Shown piece after piece: positions 5,616 through 11,662 of a stretch of DNA of 18,505 nucleotides (within the stretch, counting starts at the first letter, position 1; each line of letters begins with the position of its first letter). Origin of the DNA: a bacterium (Candidatus Howlettbacteria) CG_4_10_14_0_8_um_filter_40_9 (GTDB lineage: Bacteria; Patescibacteriota; CPR2; UBA1875; GCA-2785325); assembly GCA_002785325.1 (NCBI GenBank), contig PFMH01000083.1:1-18505 (forward strand), read 5' to 3'. The notes below the pieces were generated by a model that was not told the DNA's origin, ran no database searches, and saw only the letters and a program-made list of their open reading frames with translations. The position numbers and the translations under genes are program-made.

Positions 5616-5668
5616 TTGTCTTGTCTCCAACAAGACTGGGCGACCATCCATCCTGCTTAGCGTTTGAT

Positions 5669-5697
5669 ATTATATCTCTTTTTTAGAACAAAAGCAA
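5669..5697 (-). promoter_or_regulatory. Promoter for RNase P RNA
   Basis: On the reverse strand TTGCTT (5697-5692), a 17-bp spacer and TATAAT (5674-5669) predict a start near 5662-5660, matching the 5' end deduced from P1 pairing. It begins right at the end of the RNase HI gene. Confidence 0.7.
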
Positions 5698-5698
5698 C

Positions 5699-6112
5699 CT
5701 ACAGCGCTTCATCAATCGCCTCATTCACAAGCTTATCAGCAAGTTTGTTTAGTTCGCGTTTTATATGGGTATATCTTATATCCTTAAATCCCATCGAGAG
5801 TACTTTTACCTCATCAAAAAGCGCTTTCATCCTCGGCTCTTTCACCTTGTAGATGCCATTCAGCTGCCTAACCACTAGTTCGCTATCAAGATAGATATCC
5901 AGCTCGTTTTTAGTAAATTCTCCAGCCAGATTCAAGGCCTTCGTAAGCGCTCTGTACTCCGCATCGTTATTCGTAGCTGTCCCGATGTATTCCTTATGTG
6001 TCTTTAAAATTTTATCCTGTTCATCATAGATAACGACGCCGATCCCCGCTGGGCCGGGATTGTTGCGCGATCCTCCGTCTGTATAGATTTTAAGTTTGTT
6101 GTAAGTTGGCAT
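5699..6112 (-). CDS. rnhA: Ribonuclease HI family protein
   Basis: The 137-residue protein degrades the RNA strand of RNA-DNA hybrids (R-loops, primers). All four catalytic carboxylates are visible: Asp12 in YTDGGSRNNPGP, Glu52 in NNDAEYRAL, Asp76 in YLDSELVV, and Asp126 in the HIKRELNKLADKLVNEA helix that also carries the conserved His116 and Asn122. It lacks the basic handle region of E. coli RNase HI, as in the shorter RVT_3-type enzymes found with or without fused domains elsewhere. ATG 6112 gives the expected N-terminal strand. A weak promoter-like pair (TTGGAT, 17 bp, TATTGT on the reverse strand) lies in the 60-bp gap after the M50 protease gene, so it may be transcribed alone or with it. 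The rnpB promoter abuts its stop. Confidence 0.93.
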   Translation of the reverse strand: MPTYNKLKIYTDGGSRNNPGPAGIGVVIYDEQDKILKTHKEYIGTATNNDAEYRALTKALNLAGEFTKNELDIYLDSELVVRQLNGIYKVKEPRMKALFDEVKVLSMGFKDIRYTHIKRELNKLADKLVNEAIDEAL

Positions 6113-6172
6113 AATTTTTTTATTTTAATTTACAATAATGATTCTGTAAATGAAATCCAAATTGCCTATAAG

Positions 6173-6763
6173 TTACACCATTATCGTCAGAAAAAAATTA
6201 ACCGCCGGGTTTATTATACTCCCGATCAAACCTCCCCCGAGAAAGACTAGGGCTAAAAGAAGGATCGGACCGTAGATTTCAAGCTGTCTCGTGTCTACAG
6301 AGTTGGGGAGAACAGCATATAAAACTTTTGAGCCGTCGAGCGGAGGAATGGGGATAAGGTTGAAAACCATAAGGACAATATTCACTATGATGATCGTAGT
6401 TAATAATTCATTGACGCCCGCCCCAAGATTGCCGAATTTTAACGGCACACTCAAAACAAGGGCGGTTACAATATTTGAGACTGGCCCAGCGATAGAAACG
6501 AGCGCCCAACCGACTTTTGGATTTTTGAAATTATTTGGATTTACTTGTACGGGCTTCCCCCATCCAAAATGAAATATAAGAAGCGCTAGCGTCCCCAGAG
6601 CGTCTAGATGAACGAGAGGATTTAAGCTGAGCCGCCCCATCAGTTTTGCGGTGTTGTCGCCCAAATAGTTCGCCGTCCACGCATGAGCAAACTCGTGAAT
6701 AGTAACAGCGACGATGAGTCCGGCTGCCCAAAATATTAAACTGTTTATATCTTGTGAAAACAC
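6173..6763 (-). CDS. Site-2 protease family protein (M50 zinc metalloprotease)
   Basis: The 196-residue integral membrane protein has the zinc motif HEFAH at residues 23-27 in its first transmembrane segment. The second metal-site motif NLIPIPPLDGSK is at 135-146, with Asp143 as the likely third ligand. The family sequence SIAGPVSN is at 90-97. This is the compact COG1994 form without a PDZ domain. Such enzymes cleave substrates within the membrane, often anti-sigma factors or signal-peptide remnants, but no partner is visible here. The start is GTG 6763, with a purine-rich AAAGAGA directly upstream and very tight spacing; no better in-frame start was found. It precedes RNase HI by 60 bp on the same strand. 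Confidence 0.93.
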   Translation of the reverse strand: MFSQDINSLIFWAAGLIVAVTIHEFAHAWTANYLGDNTAKLMGRLSLNPLVHLDALGTLALLIFHFGWGKPVQVNPNNFKNPKVGWALVSIAGPVSNIVTALVLSVPLKFGNLGAGVNELLTTIIIVNIVLMVFNLIPIPPLDGSKVLYAVLPNSVDTRQLEIYGPILLLALVFLGGGLIGSIINPAVNFFLTIMV

Positions 6764-7063
6764 TCTCTTTAAGTTAAAAATGAAAATCTAAAAGTTTCGG
6801 CCAAAGGCTAATCCTCCTCGGGCGGAAAAAATTACAGAGTAAAATGCAAAATGTACCATAGCTTACTTTTTAGAACTTTTCATTGTCATCCTTCGATTTA
6901 CTCAGGACAAGTTTTTTCATTTTGAGATTTTCACTTTGCATTTCTATTGATCTTAAGTCCATTCTATGATAGCATAGAGAGGTCGTCAGTTTCTAGAGGA
7001 TATATGGAAAAAAGCCAGTGGCAACGCTCTATGAACTGTGAACAGTCAACTAATAGCTAAAAA
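6764..7063. other. Divergent spacer with degenerate repeats, no gene seen
   Basis: The 300-bp gap between the divergent M50 and rpmB genes holds three repeat-like tracts. One at 6797-6825 resembles 12434-12462. One at about 6888-6915 (TGTCATCCTTCGATTTACTC then AGGACAAG) resembles dispersed GTCATCCTTCGA-type repeats. One at 7028-7060 has GAACTGTGAAC words directly before rpmB. TATGAT at about 6966-6971 is a weak -10 candidate for rpmB with no convincing -35. Confidence 0.55.
6797..6825 (-). repeat. 29-bp intergenic repeat, copy A
   Basis: Read on the reverse strand, this 29-bp segment matches 12434-12462 at 21 of 29 positions by hand alignment, sharing the uninterrupted block AGCCTTTG. Both copies lie just upstream of a leftward gene (M50 protease, murI) but in opposite orientations. 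Confidence 0.5.
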
Positions 7064-7279
7064 ATGTCCAAAGTTTGTCAAATCTGTAGCAAAGGTCCTG
7101 TTTCGGGTAATAACGTGAGCCATTCTCATAGAAAAACTAAGAGACGATGGCTCCCAAACCTTCAAAAAGCGAAGGTGTTTGTGAATGGCCGAGAAGTATC
7201 TATGAGGATCTGCACGGGATGCATAAAAACTCAATCAAAAGTTCGAGTAGCCAAAACAGCTGAGTCAGCAAAGAGCTAA
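7064..7279 (+). CDS. rpmB: 50S ribosomal protein L28, zinc-binding form
   Basis: The 71-residue protein starts MSKVCQICSKGPVSGNNVSHSH and continues KTKRRWLPNLQKAKV, the bacterial L28 pattern for a large-subunit protein. It keeps both cysteine pairs of the zinc-containing (C+) form: Cys5/Cys8 in VCQIC and Cys49/Cys52 in ICTGC. This suggests the lineage does not use a zinc-sparing paralogue here. No Shine-Dalgarno is visible before ATG 7064; the upstream bases are the degenerate repeat ending CTAATAGCTAAAAA. A terminator follows 21 bp after the stop, so it is a single-gene transcript, divergent from the M50 gene. Confidence 0.96.
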   Translation: MSKVCQICSKGPVSGNNVSHSHRKTKRRWLPNLQKAKVFVNGREVSMRICTGCIKTQSKVRVAKTAESAKS

Positions 7280-7300
7280 AGAACAGAAAAAATGAATTAC

Positions 7301-7327
7301 AAAATCCGACATTTAGTCGGATTTTTT
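7301..7327 (+). terminator. Intrinsic terminator after rpmB
   Basis: AAAATCCGAC, loop ATTTA, GTCGGATTTT, then more T: a 10-bp stem with a U-tract. The A-run on the left means it could also act on leftward transcripts, which end at 7367. Confidence 0.88.
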
Positions 7328-7366
7328 GTGTCTGTTTTTCATTATTCCTAACAACTAGCAGCTGTT

Positions 7367-8008
7367 TTAGTACTTCAGTACTACTACTTCCGGTTCCTCC
7401 GGAAGATCATTTTTCGTAATCTTAAGCCGTTCTTTTTTCTCCGGTGTTACTCCCATCTCATGTAGAAATTTATCGATGCCGTCTAATTTTCCACTACCAA
7501 CTTTGCCTTCCTTCGTCCCATAATGCATCGGAATAGCAATCCCGGGCTCTATCTCGGAAACTATATTTGCCGCCGCTTTGGCATCGATAGTGTAAGTACC
7601 GCCTACAGGGATAAGCAGGATATCTATGCCGTCCACCTGCTCGAGCTGTTCCGATGAGAGTTCCGACCCTAGATCGCCAAGATGACATATCTTTATGCCA
7701 TCTATATCCATCACAAAGATAGTATTTAGCCCCCTCTCACTTCCTCCGCTATCATCATGCGCAGAAAGTATCCCGCGAAACTCAGCACCTTTTGCCTCAT
7801 ACTCACCCGGGCTGTCGAATACCAGGGGATCGCCCTGCACCGACTGAACATAGTTGTGATCATAGTGGCTGTGACTCACGGTCACAACGTCGGCACTCTG
7901 CCTTATGGGCGCATATCCGGCCGTTTTCGCATCAAAAGGATCGGTGATGACCGACAGGTTTTTCCCCATTATTTTAAAACAAGCGTGCCCCAGATATTGT
8001 ATTTCCAA
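7367..8008 (-). CDS. MBL-fold metal-dependent hydrolase (UlaG-like, COG2220)
   Basis: The 213-residue protein opens with EIQYLGHACFKI and TDPF, then the metallo-beta-lactamase motif HSHYDH at residues 46-51 (His46, His48, Asp50, His51). HLGD (His109, Asp112) and PMHYGT (His162) complete the metal-site residues expected for the UlaG-like group. Members hydrolyse phosphoester or lactone-type bonds, but substrates differ widely and none is indicated here. The start is TTG 8008, preceded by a good AAGGAG 8 nt away; an in-frame ATA one codon upstream is possible but less likely. It is convergent with rpmB and downstream of the AI-2E transporter on the same strand, with a repeat element in the 170-bp gap, so it may be its own transcript. 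Confidence 0.92.
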   Translation of the reverse strand: MEIQYLGHACFKIMGKNLSVITDPFDAKTAGYAPIRQSADVVTVSHSHYDHNYVQSVQGDPLVFDSPGEYEAKGAEFRGILSAHDDSGGSERGLNTIFVMDIDGIKICHLGDLGSELSSEQLEQVDGIDILLIPVGGTYTIDAKAAANIVSEIEPGIAIPMHYGTKEGKVGSGKLDGIDKFLHEMGVTPEKKERLKITKNDLPEEPEVVVLKY

Positions 8009-8069
8009 TATTATTTCTCCTTAAGTTTACTTAGTTATTAACATTACTTCACACACAAACCTTGTGATA

Positions 8070-8191
8070 AATTTCTAATTTCTAAATCCTAATTTCTAAT
8101 CAAACCCCAATTATTTAATATCTAATTTCAACTTTTTTAGCATTTTCTCATTGGTTATTAGGATTTCATTGAAAATTGTTAATTAGAAATT
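8070..8191 (+). repeat. Dispersed A/T-rich repeat with AATTTCTAATT-type ends, copy 2
   Basis: It begins AATTTCTAATTTCTAAATCC and ends AATTAGAAATT (8181-8191), terminal inverted repeats of each other. It is collinear with the reverse strand of 193-334, sharing an internal TTAGGATTTCATT. Its right end overlaps the last codons and stop of the transporter gene (8179-8191). Confidence 0.65.
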
Positions 8192-9210
8192 TTTCTTTCC
8201 GCCTCTTCTATCTTATCATACTCGTGGATTTCTTCCAGAATAACCGATAGGGCCGAGCCAACCGGCACCGCCAAGATAACCCCCAAAACACCAAACAGCC
8301 GTGCTCCTATAAGAATGGATATGATGATAAACACCGGGGAAAGCCCCAGTGCCTTCTTCATAATTTGAGGGACCATGATATGACCTTCAAGCGCCTGAAT
8401 AACTACATAGAGCAAAATAACGTACACCCCTTTGTTTATCGAATCAGTCGAGGCTATAAGCACCGCTGGTATTCCTCCCAAGATCGGTCCGATGATTGGG
8501 ATAAGCTCCGTAAAAGCAACCCATACCGCGAGAGTCAGAGCATAATTTACCCCAATGATTAAAAGACCGACATACGATATAAATCCTATGATGAGAGAAA
8601 GAGCTATCTGACCTCTAAACCACAAACTCATATTTCTCGAGATCTTCTTTAATACTCTTGTCCCTCTTCTTTTATAATTTTCCGGAAAGTAATGGACTAT
8701 CAGTTTTTCTATAGCGTCTTTTTCTATAAGAAAATAAAATGCAAGAACCAAAACGGTGATAAATCCGAATATCCCGTTGAAGACCCCAAGAGCTCCGCTC
8801 AAAAAGCCGTTTACCGATATGCCCCTTATCTTGCTAGGGAGATCCCTTATCCCCTCCTTTACGGGGTCTGGCGCGTTGTTAAATATCTCTGTTGCTTCTT
8901 CAATATAGAAATTTCTGTTTTGTGAGATGGAGCCAATCTGTGTTAGAACATTTGGAACTACCGCCAGAAACATCAGGTAGACGATAAGCCCTGCAAAGAC
9001 ATATACCAAAAGCACCGAGATGGCTCTCGGAATTTTCCTTATTTCTATCCTGTCGATCAAAGGACTAAGTGCCGTGGATAATATGAAAGATAGAAGTATA
9101 AGCACAAAAACATCTTTTAGAACATACACCATCCAAAAGACGACTAATACAAGGAGACCTTTAAATACAGTAGTGGTTGATATCTCTATTTTACTGTTTT
9201 CATTATTCAT
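8179..9210 (-). CDS. AI-2E family transporter (PerM/TqsA-like)
   Basis: The 343-residue polytopic membrane protein shows the AI-2E family layout: a paired hydrophobic region at about 18-50, further segments at about 62-88 and 145-165, and a C-terminal bundle from about 200. Hallmarks are FTELIPIIGPILGGIPAVLIA in the middle of the bundle and EGHIMVPQIMKKALGLSPV near 285-303. The family includes TqsA (autoinducer-2 export) and sodium/proton or permease-like members; the substrate here is unknown, and the name does not prove quorum sensing. ATG 9210 lacks a Shine-Dalgarno; an extended -10-like TGTTAAAAT lies 6 bp before it, so a leaderless internal start is possible. The last codons (…KISN, stop) lie inside a dispersed repeat. 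It follows the winged-helix regulator by 36 bp. Confidence 0.9.
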   Translation of the reverse strand: MNNENSKIEISTTTVFKGLLVLVVFWMVYVLKDVFVLILLSFILSTALSPLIDRIEIRKIPRAISVLLVYVFAGLIVYLMFLAVVPNVLTQIGSISQNRNFYIEEATEIFNNAPDPVKEGIRDLPSKIRGISVNGFLSGALGVFNGIFGFITVLVLAFYFLIEKDAIEKLIVHYFPENYKRRGTRVLKKISRNMSLWFRGQIALSLIIGFISYVGLLIIGVNYALTLAVWVAFTELIPIIGPILGGIPAVLIASTDSINKGVYVILLYVVIQALEGHIMVPQIMKKALGLSPVFIIISILIGARLFGVLGVILAVPVGSALSVILEEIHEYDKIEEAERKISN

Positions 9211-9246
9211 AGAAATATTTTAACAGAAATCGGGGAATATTTATAT

Positions 9247-9813
9247 CTAATCTTTTAGCTGGTTTACAACGATTTCCTGAGGAGCTGAAAATATCTCGGT
9301 TATAAATCGATCAAAAAGCATCCTTCTGTCGTTGTACTCTTCGAAAGATAGGATAGTGTAATTGAGCTCTTTTTGCATATCTTTCTCGAGTTCTTTCAAA
9401 AAAGGTTGAAATTTTCTTTTATCTACGTCCCCAATAATAAAGAGATCAACTCTATTGTTTGGATCCTTTATTAGTTTGCCCATAAGCGAAGCATACTTTA
9501 TAACACCCATTTTCTTTAAATTTTTCGCAAGCTTGTTTTCATCAGAAAGCTCATAAGCGATTTTTCTAAACATGTTTTTTAGTTCCGGGAAAATCTCCAT
9601 GTGAGGATTGGCCATATAGTAAAGCTTGCCGTTCTTTTTTTTGCAAGTAACGATATCCAAACTCTTGAGGTTGGCCAGTTCTCTCCTTACAGAGTTTATC
9701 TGTTCATCGATCTTTCTAGTAAGCTCACGAACATAAAAAGCCATCTCGTCATTATTCAAGAAAAGATTTAAAAGTTTAACCCTAGTTTTTGAGCCAAATA
9801 GTTGTTCAAACAT
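9247..9813 (-). CDS. Winged-helix transcriptional regulator with nucleotidyltransferase-like C-domain
   Basis: The 188-residue protein has an N-terminal winged helix (about 1-70): FGSKTRVKLLNLFL, then YVRELTRKI and the probable recognition helix QINSVRRELANLKSL, and a wing with KKKNGKLYYMA. After a helical linker, residues about 103-170 resemble the small nucleotidyltransferase fold (VDLFIIGDVD, then NYTILSFEEYNDR). The usual GS…DxD catalytic pattern is degenerate, so it is probably a sensor or structural domain, not an active enzyme. I know this pairing from unnamed regulators in CPR genomes, but no target is established. It has a strong promoter and a GAGGTG ribosome site 5 nt before ATG 9813. 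Placement 36 bp ahead of the transporter suggests the two are co-transcribed and that it may control the pair. Confidence 0.8.
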   Translation of the reverse strand: MFEQLFGSKTRVKLLNLFLNNDEMAFYVRELTRKIDEQINSVRRELANLKSLDIVTCKKKNGKLYYMANPHMEIFPELKNMFRKIAYELSDENKLAKNLKKMGVIKYASLMGKLIKDPNNRVDLFIIGDVDKRKFQPFLKELEKDMQKELNYTILSFEEYNDRRMLFDRFITEIFSAPQEIVVNQLKD

Positions 9814-9836
9814 TTCTACACCTCATTTTCAGCTCT

Positions 9837-9865
9837 ATCTTAGCAGAAAAAAAACACCTTGTCCA
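9837..9865 (-). promoter_or_regulatory. Promoter for regulator-transporter operon, extended -10
   Basis: On the reverse strand TGGACA (9865-9860), a 17-bp spacer ending in TGC, and TAAGAT (9842-9837). The extended -10 TGCTAAGAT is identical to that of infC. The predicted start is near 9830, a leader of about 17 nt before ATG 9813. Confidence 0.72.
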
Positions 9866-9936
9866 GATAAAAAATGAGTTCAATCTTAAAAATTAGTTCG
9901 CGGTTCACAGTTGACAGTTCTAAACGCAATGATCTA

Positions 9937-10130
9937 CTGCCGGCGTTATCTTCCTGGCTATAGCTGGCAACCAGTAATAAATATTGCTCTCATCCCGACT
10001 ATCGGTGAGCAAAGAAAGGATGAAGATGAGTGAACATATGAAAATATGACTTCCGGAATCGGCTTGTTGTCATTTTTCATACATGAACGAACCAAAATCC
10101 GACCACTTTGCTCATCCGTTTTGTCGGCAG
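9937..10130. repeat. Nested imperfect palindrome of about 190 bp
   Basis: CATATGAAAATATGAC (10035-10050) faces GTCATTTTTCATACATG (10069-10085) across an 18-nt loop. Outside them CGGTGAGCAAAG (10003-10014) faces CTTTGCTCATCCG (10106-10118), each 20 nt away from the inner arm. CTGCCG (9937-9942) and CGGCAG (10125-10130) close the outer edge. Internal loops do not pair well. Confidence 0.5.
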
Positions 10131-10137
10131 TTTTTGC

Positions 10138-10163
10138 TCCGCTTTTTGCTGTCAAAAAGCGGA
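10138..10163. terminator. Perfect hairpin at the 3' side of murD
   Basis: TCCGCTTTTTG, loop CTGT, CAAAAAGCGGA form an 11-bp perfect stem, 117 bp past the murD stop in the direction of transcription. On the reverse strand the following bases include GCAAAAACTG, with no run of T, so it may act as an mRNA-stabilising or weak terminating structure rather than a classic terminator. Confidence 0.4.
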
Positions 10164-10170
10164 AGAGATT

Positions 10171-10199
10171 ACTGGATGCCCGCCTCCGCGGGAATGACA
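10171..10199 (-). repeat. TGTCATTC-hairpin dispersed repeat
   Basis: The reverse strand reads TGTCATTCCCGC, loop GGAG, GCGGGCATCC, with the GC hairpin CCCGC/GCGGG (10179-10192). The same plan, TGTCATTC, a GC-rich hairpin, then ATC, appears twice head-to-head in the element at 1625-1754. Confidence 0.6.
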
Positions 10200-10279
10200 A
10201 ATAGATTGCTATGTTTTAAACACACGTCCTTATGGCCATCAAGACGCTTTTGTTTGTAAATCATAAGACCTAAGAGAAT

Positions 10280-11662
10280 CTAATCCCTACGACCCAATCT
10301 CCCAACCTCTTCCTTAAACTGATTTCCTCGTTCTTTATAATTTTTAAACATCCCAAAACTGGCACAAGCAGGAGACAGCAAAACCACATCTCCGGCTTTG
10401 GCTTCGCTCCTTGCAATTTTCATGATTTCTTTCATATTTTTTATTCCCTTTATAATCTTTGGCATTTCACTGCCCTTGGCGCTTCGCACTGCTATTTCAA
10501 TTTCAGAAGCCATATCGCCGATAAGTATCAGCAGTTTCACATTATTGTTCCTGATAGCTTTTCCAAGATCTCTATAATCTGATCCTTTATAGGAACCCCC
10601 AGCTATAAGTATCAAAGGTTCGGTAAATGAATTTATCGCAGCAATAGCAGTTTCGGGAACCGTCGAGAAGGAATCGTTGTAATATAAAACACTGTTAACC
10701 ACCCTAACTAGCTCCAATCTATGTTCAAGCCCCTTAAAGCCTTTTATTACCTTCCGAATACTATCTATATTTGCCCCATTTAAATAAGCGGCCAACACAG
10801 CGGCGGTAACATTTTCAAGATTATGCTTTCCTCTAAGCTTCACCTCCAGAACGTCTGTAATTTTGATTTTATTACTGCCAAGTTTGAGTACAATTTTTTC
10901 ATTTTCTACAAAACAACCGTCTTGATTCGATCTATCTTTACTGAAAAAAAGTTTTTTACCTTTTGACAGCCGTACATATTCTCTTGAGATTTTGTATTCG
11001 CCGTTGGCTATCGCATAGTCCGACTTTTTTTGAAAACTAACGATAGGTTTTTTCGCATCCCTATATTCTTTGACTGAACGATGCCAGTCAAGATGCTCCC
11101 TTGTGACATTTAAAACCACGGCCGTATTTGGGCTTTTCGTAATATCCATGAGCTGAAAACTAGAAAGTTCGAGGATGACTATAGAACTTTTTTTTAATTT
11201 CTTCAAAAATGAGATAGCCGGTAGACCGATATTCCCACCCAGATAAACGTCTTTACCGCTTTTCTTCAGTATTTCATAGATCAAAGTACTGGTAGTCCCT
11301 TTGCCTTTTGTACCGGTAACACCGATAACCGGACAAGGACAAAGATCAAGAAAAATCCCGATCTGATTTATAAGTTGGGCACCGTTCTTTACGGCTTTTT
11401 TTATTTCTTTTTGATCCGGCCGCATAAAAGGAGTTCGGATAATGATATCAAACCCCTTTAACTTTTTTAGGTAATCGTCCCCAAATACAAATGTCGCCCT
11501 AGTCTTCGACAAATCGTCATAACCGTATCGATTTTCAAGCTCTTTTTTACTGAGTTTATCGAAAATAGTGATAGAAGCACCCTTATTTTTTAAAAAATCA
11601 AAAGTCGCTTTCCCCTCGATCCCAAACCCGATAATTGCAACTTTTTTACCTTCAAATTTCAT
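10280..11662 (-). CDS. murD: UDP-N-acetylmuramoyl-L-alanine--D-glutamate ligase
   Basis: The 460-residue cytoplasmic enzyme adds D-glutamate to UDP-MurNAc-L-Ala using ATP. The N-domain opens with IIGFGIEGKAT (10-20). The ATP loop GVTGTKGKGTTS lies at 114-125 with Lys121. ELSSFQL (165-171) and NVTREHLDWH (185-194) form the Mur central domain, and GKHNLENVTAA (278-288) the nucleotide contact region. The C-domain has GLEHRLE and YNDSFSTVPET at 328-338, where many MurD proteins have NDSKATN; this variant occurs in part of the family. Length is typical. ATG 11662 lies 11 bp inside the end of murI, with AGAAG as a modest ribosome site, so the two are translationally coupled. Confidence 0.95.
   Translation of the reverse strand: MKFEGKKVAIIGFGIEGKATFDFLKNKGASITIFDKLSKKELENRYGYDDLSKTRATFVFGDDYLKKLKGFDIIIRTPFMRPDQKEIKKAVKNGAQLINQIGIFLDLCPCPVIGVTGTKGKGTTSTLIYEILKKSGKDVYLGGNIGLPAISFLKKLKKSSIVILELSSFQLMDITKSPNTAVVLNVTREHLDWHRSVKEYRDAKKPIVSFQKKSDYAIANGEYKISREYVRLSKGKKLFFSKDRSNQDGCFVENEKIVLKLGSNKIKITDVLEVKLRGKHNLENVTAAVLAAYLNGANIDSIRKVIKGFKGLEHRLELVRVVNSVLYYNDSFSTVPETAIAAINSFTEPLILIAGGSYKGSDYRDLGKAIRNNNVKLLILIGDMASEIEIAVRSAKGSEMPKIIKGIKNMKEIMKIARSEAKAGDVVLLSPACASFGMFKNYKERGNQFKEEVGRLGRRD

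Larger units (their letters stand above)
5036..5660 (-). ncRNA. rnpB: RNase P RNA (type A), unusually long
   Basis: The reverse strand has the conserved RNase P RNA blocks in order: the P4 strand GGAGGAAAGTCCGAGCTCC (5518-5500), the AAACCGCC block (5293-5286), GGTAAGGGTGAAA, GGTAAGAGCGCACGC, GGTAAACCC, and the 3' ACAAAACTCGGCTTATAG (5063-5046). The RNA cleaves 5' leaders from tRNA precursors with RnpA protein. Ends were set by P1: CTAAGCAGGAT at the 5' end pairs with GTCCTACTTAG at the 3' end with one mismatch. About 625 nt is much longer than the usual 350-400. The excess sits in a repeat-like insertion next to P3 (5521-5615) and in a long P9-like arm (5321-5458). The core looks intact, so it is probably functional. 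It has its own promoter and a terminator. Confidence 0.93.
9866..10279. other. Structured spacer between murD and the regulator, no gene seen
   Basis: This stretch holds degenerate GAACTGTCAACTGTGAAC-type words (reverse strand, about 9895-9922), a nested imperfect palindrome (9937-10130), a perfect hairpin (10138-10163) and a TGTCATTC-type repeat (10171-10199). An 80-codon leftward frame at 9958-10200 begins inside that repeat, resembles nothing known, and is not accepted as a gene. Confidence 0.6.

Noticed and set aside
8179..9210. Quorum-sensing (AI-2 export) system
   Set aside because: The AI-2E family name is historical. No luxS or AI-2 receptor gene is present in the window, so substrate assignment is unsupported.
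9958..10200. 80-codon leftward frame after murD
   Set aside because: It starts inside a TGTCATTC-type repeat, crosses hairpins and an imperfect palindrome, has no ribosome site and resembles no family I know.
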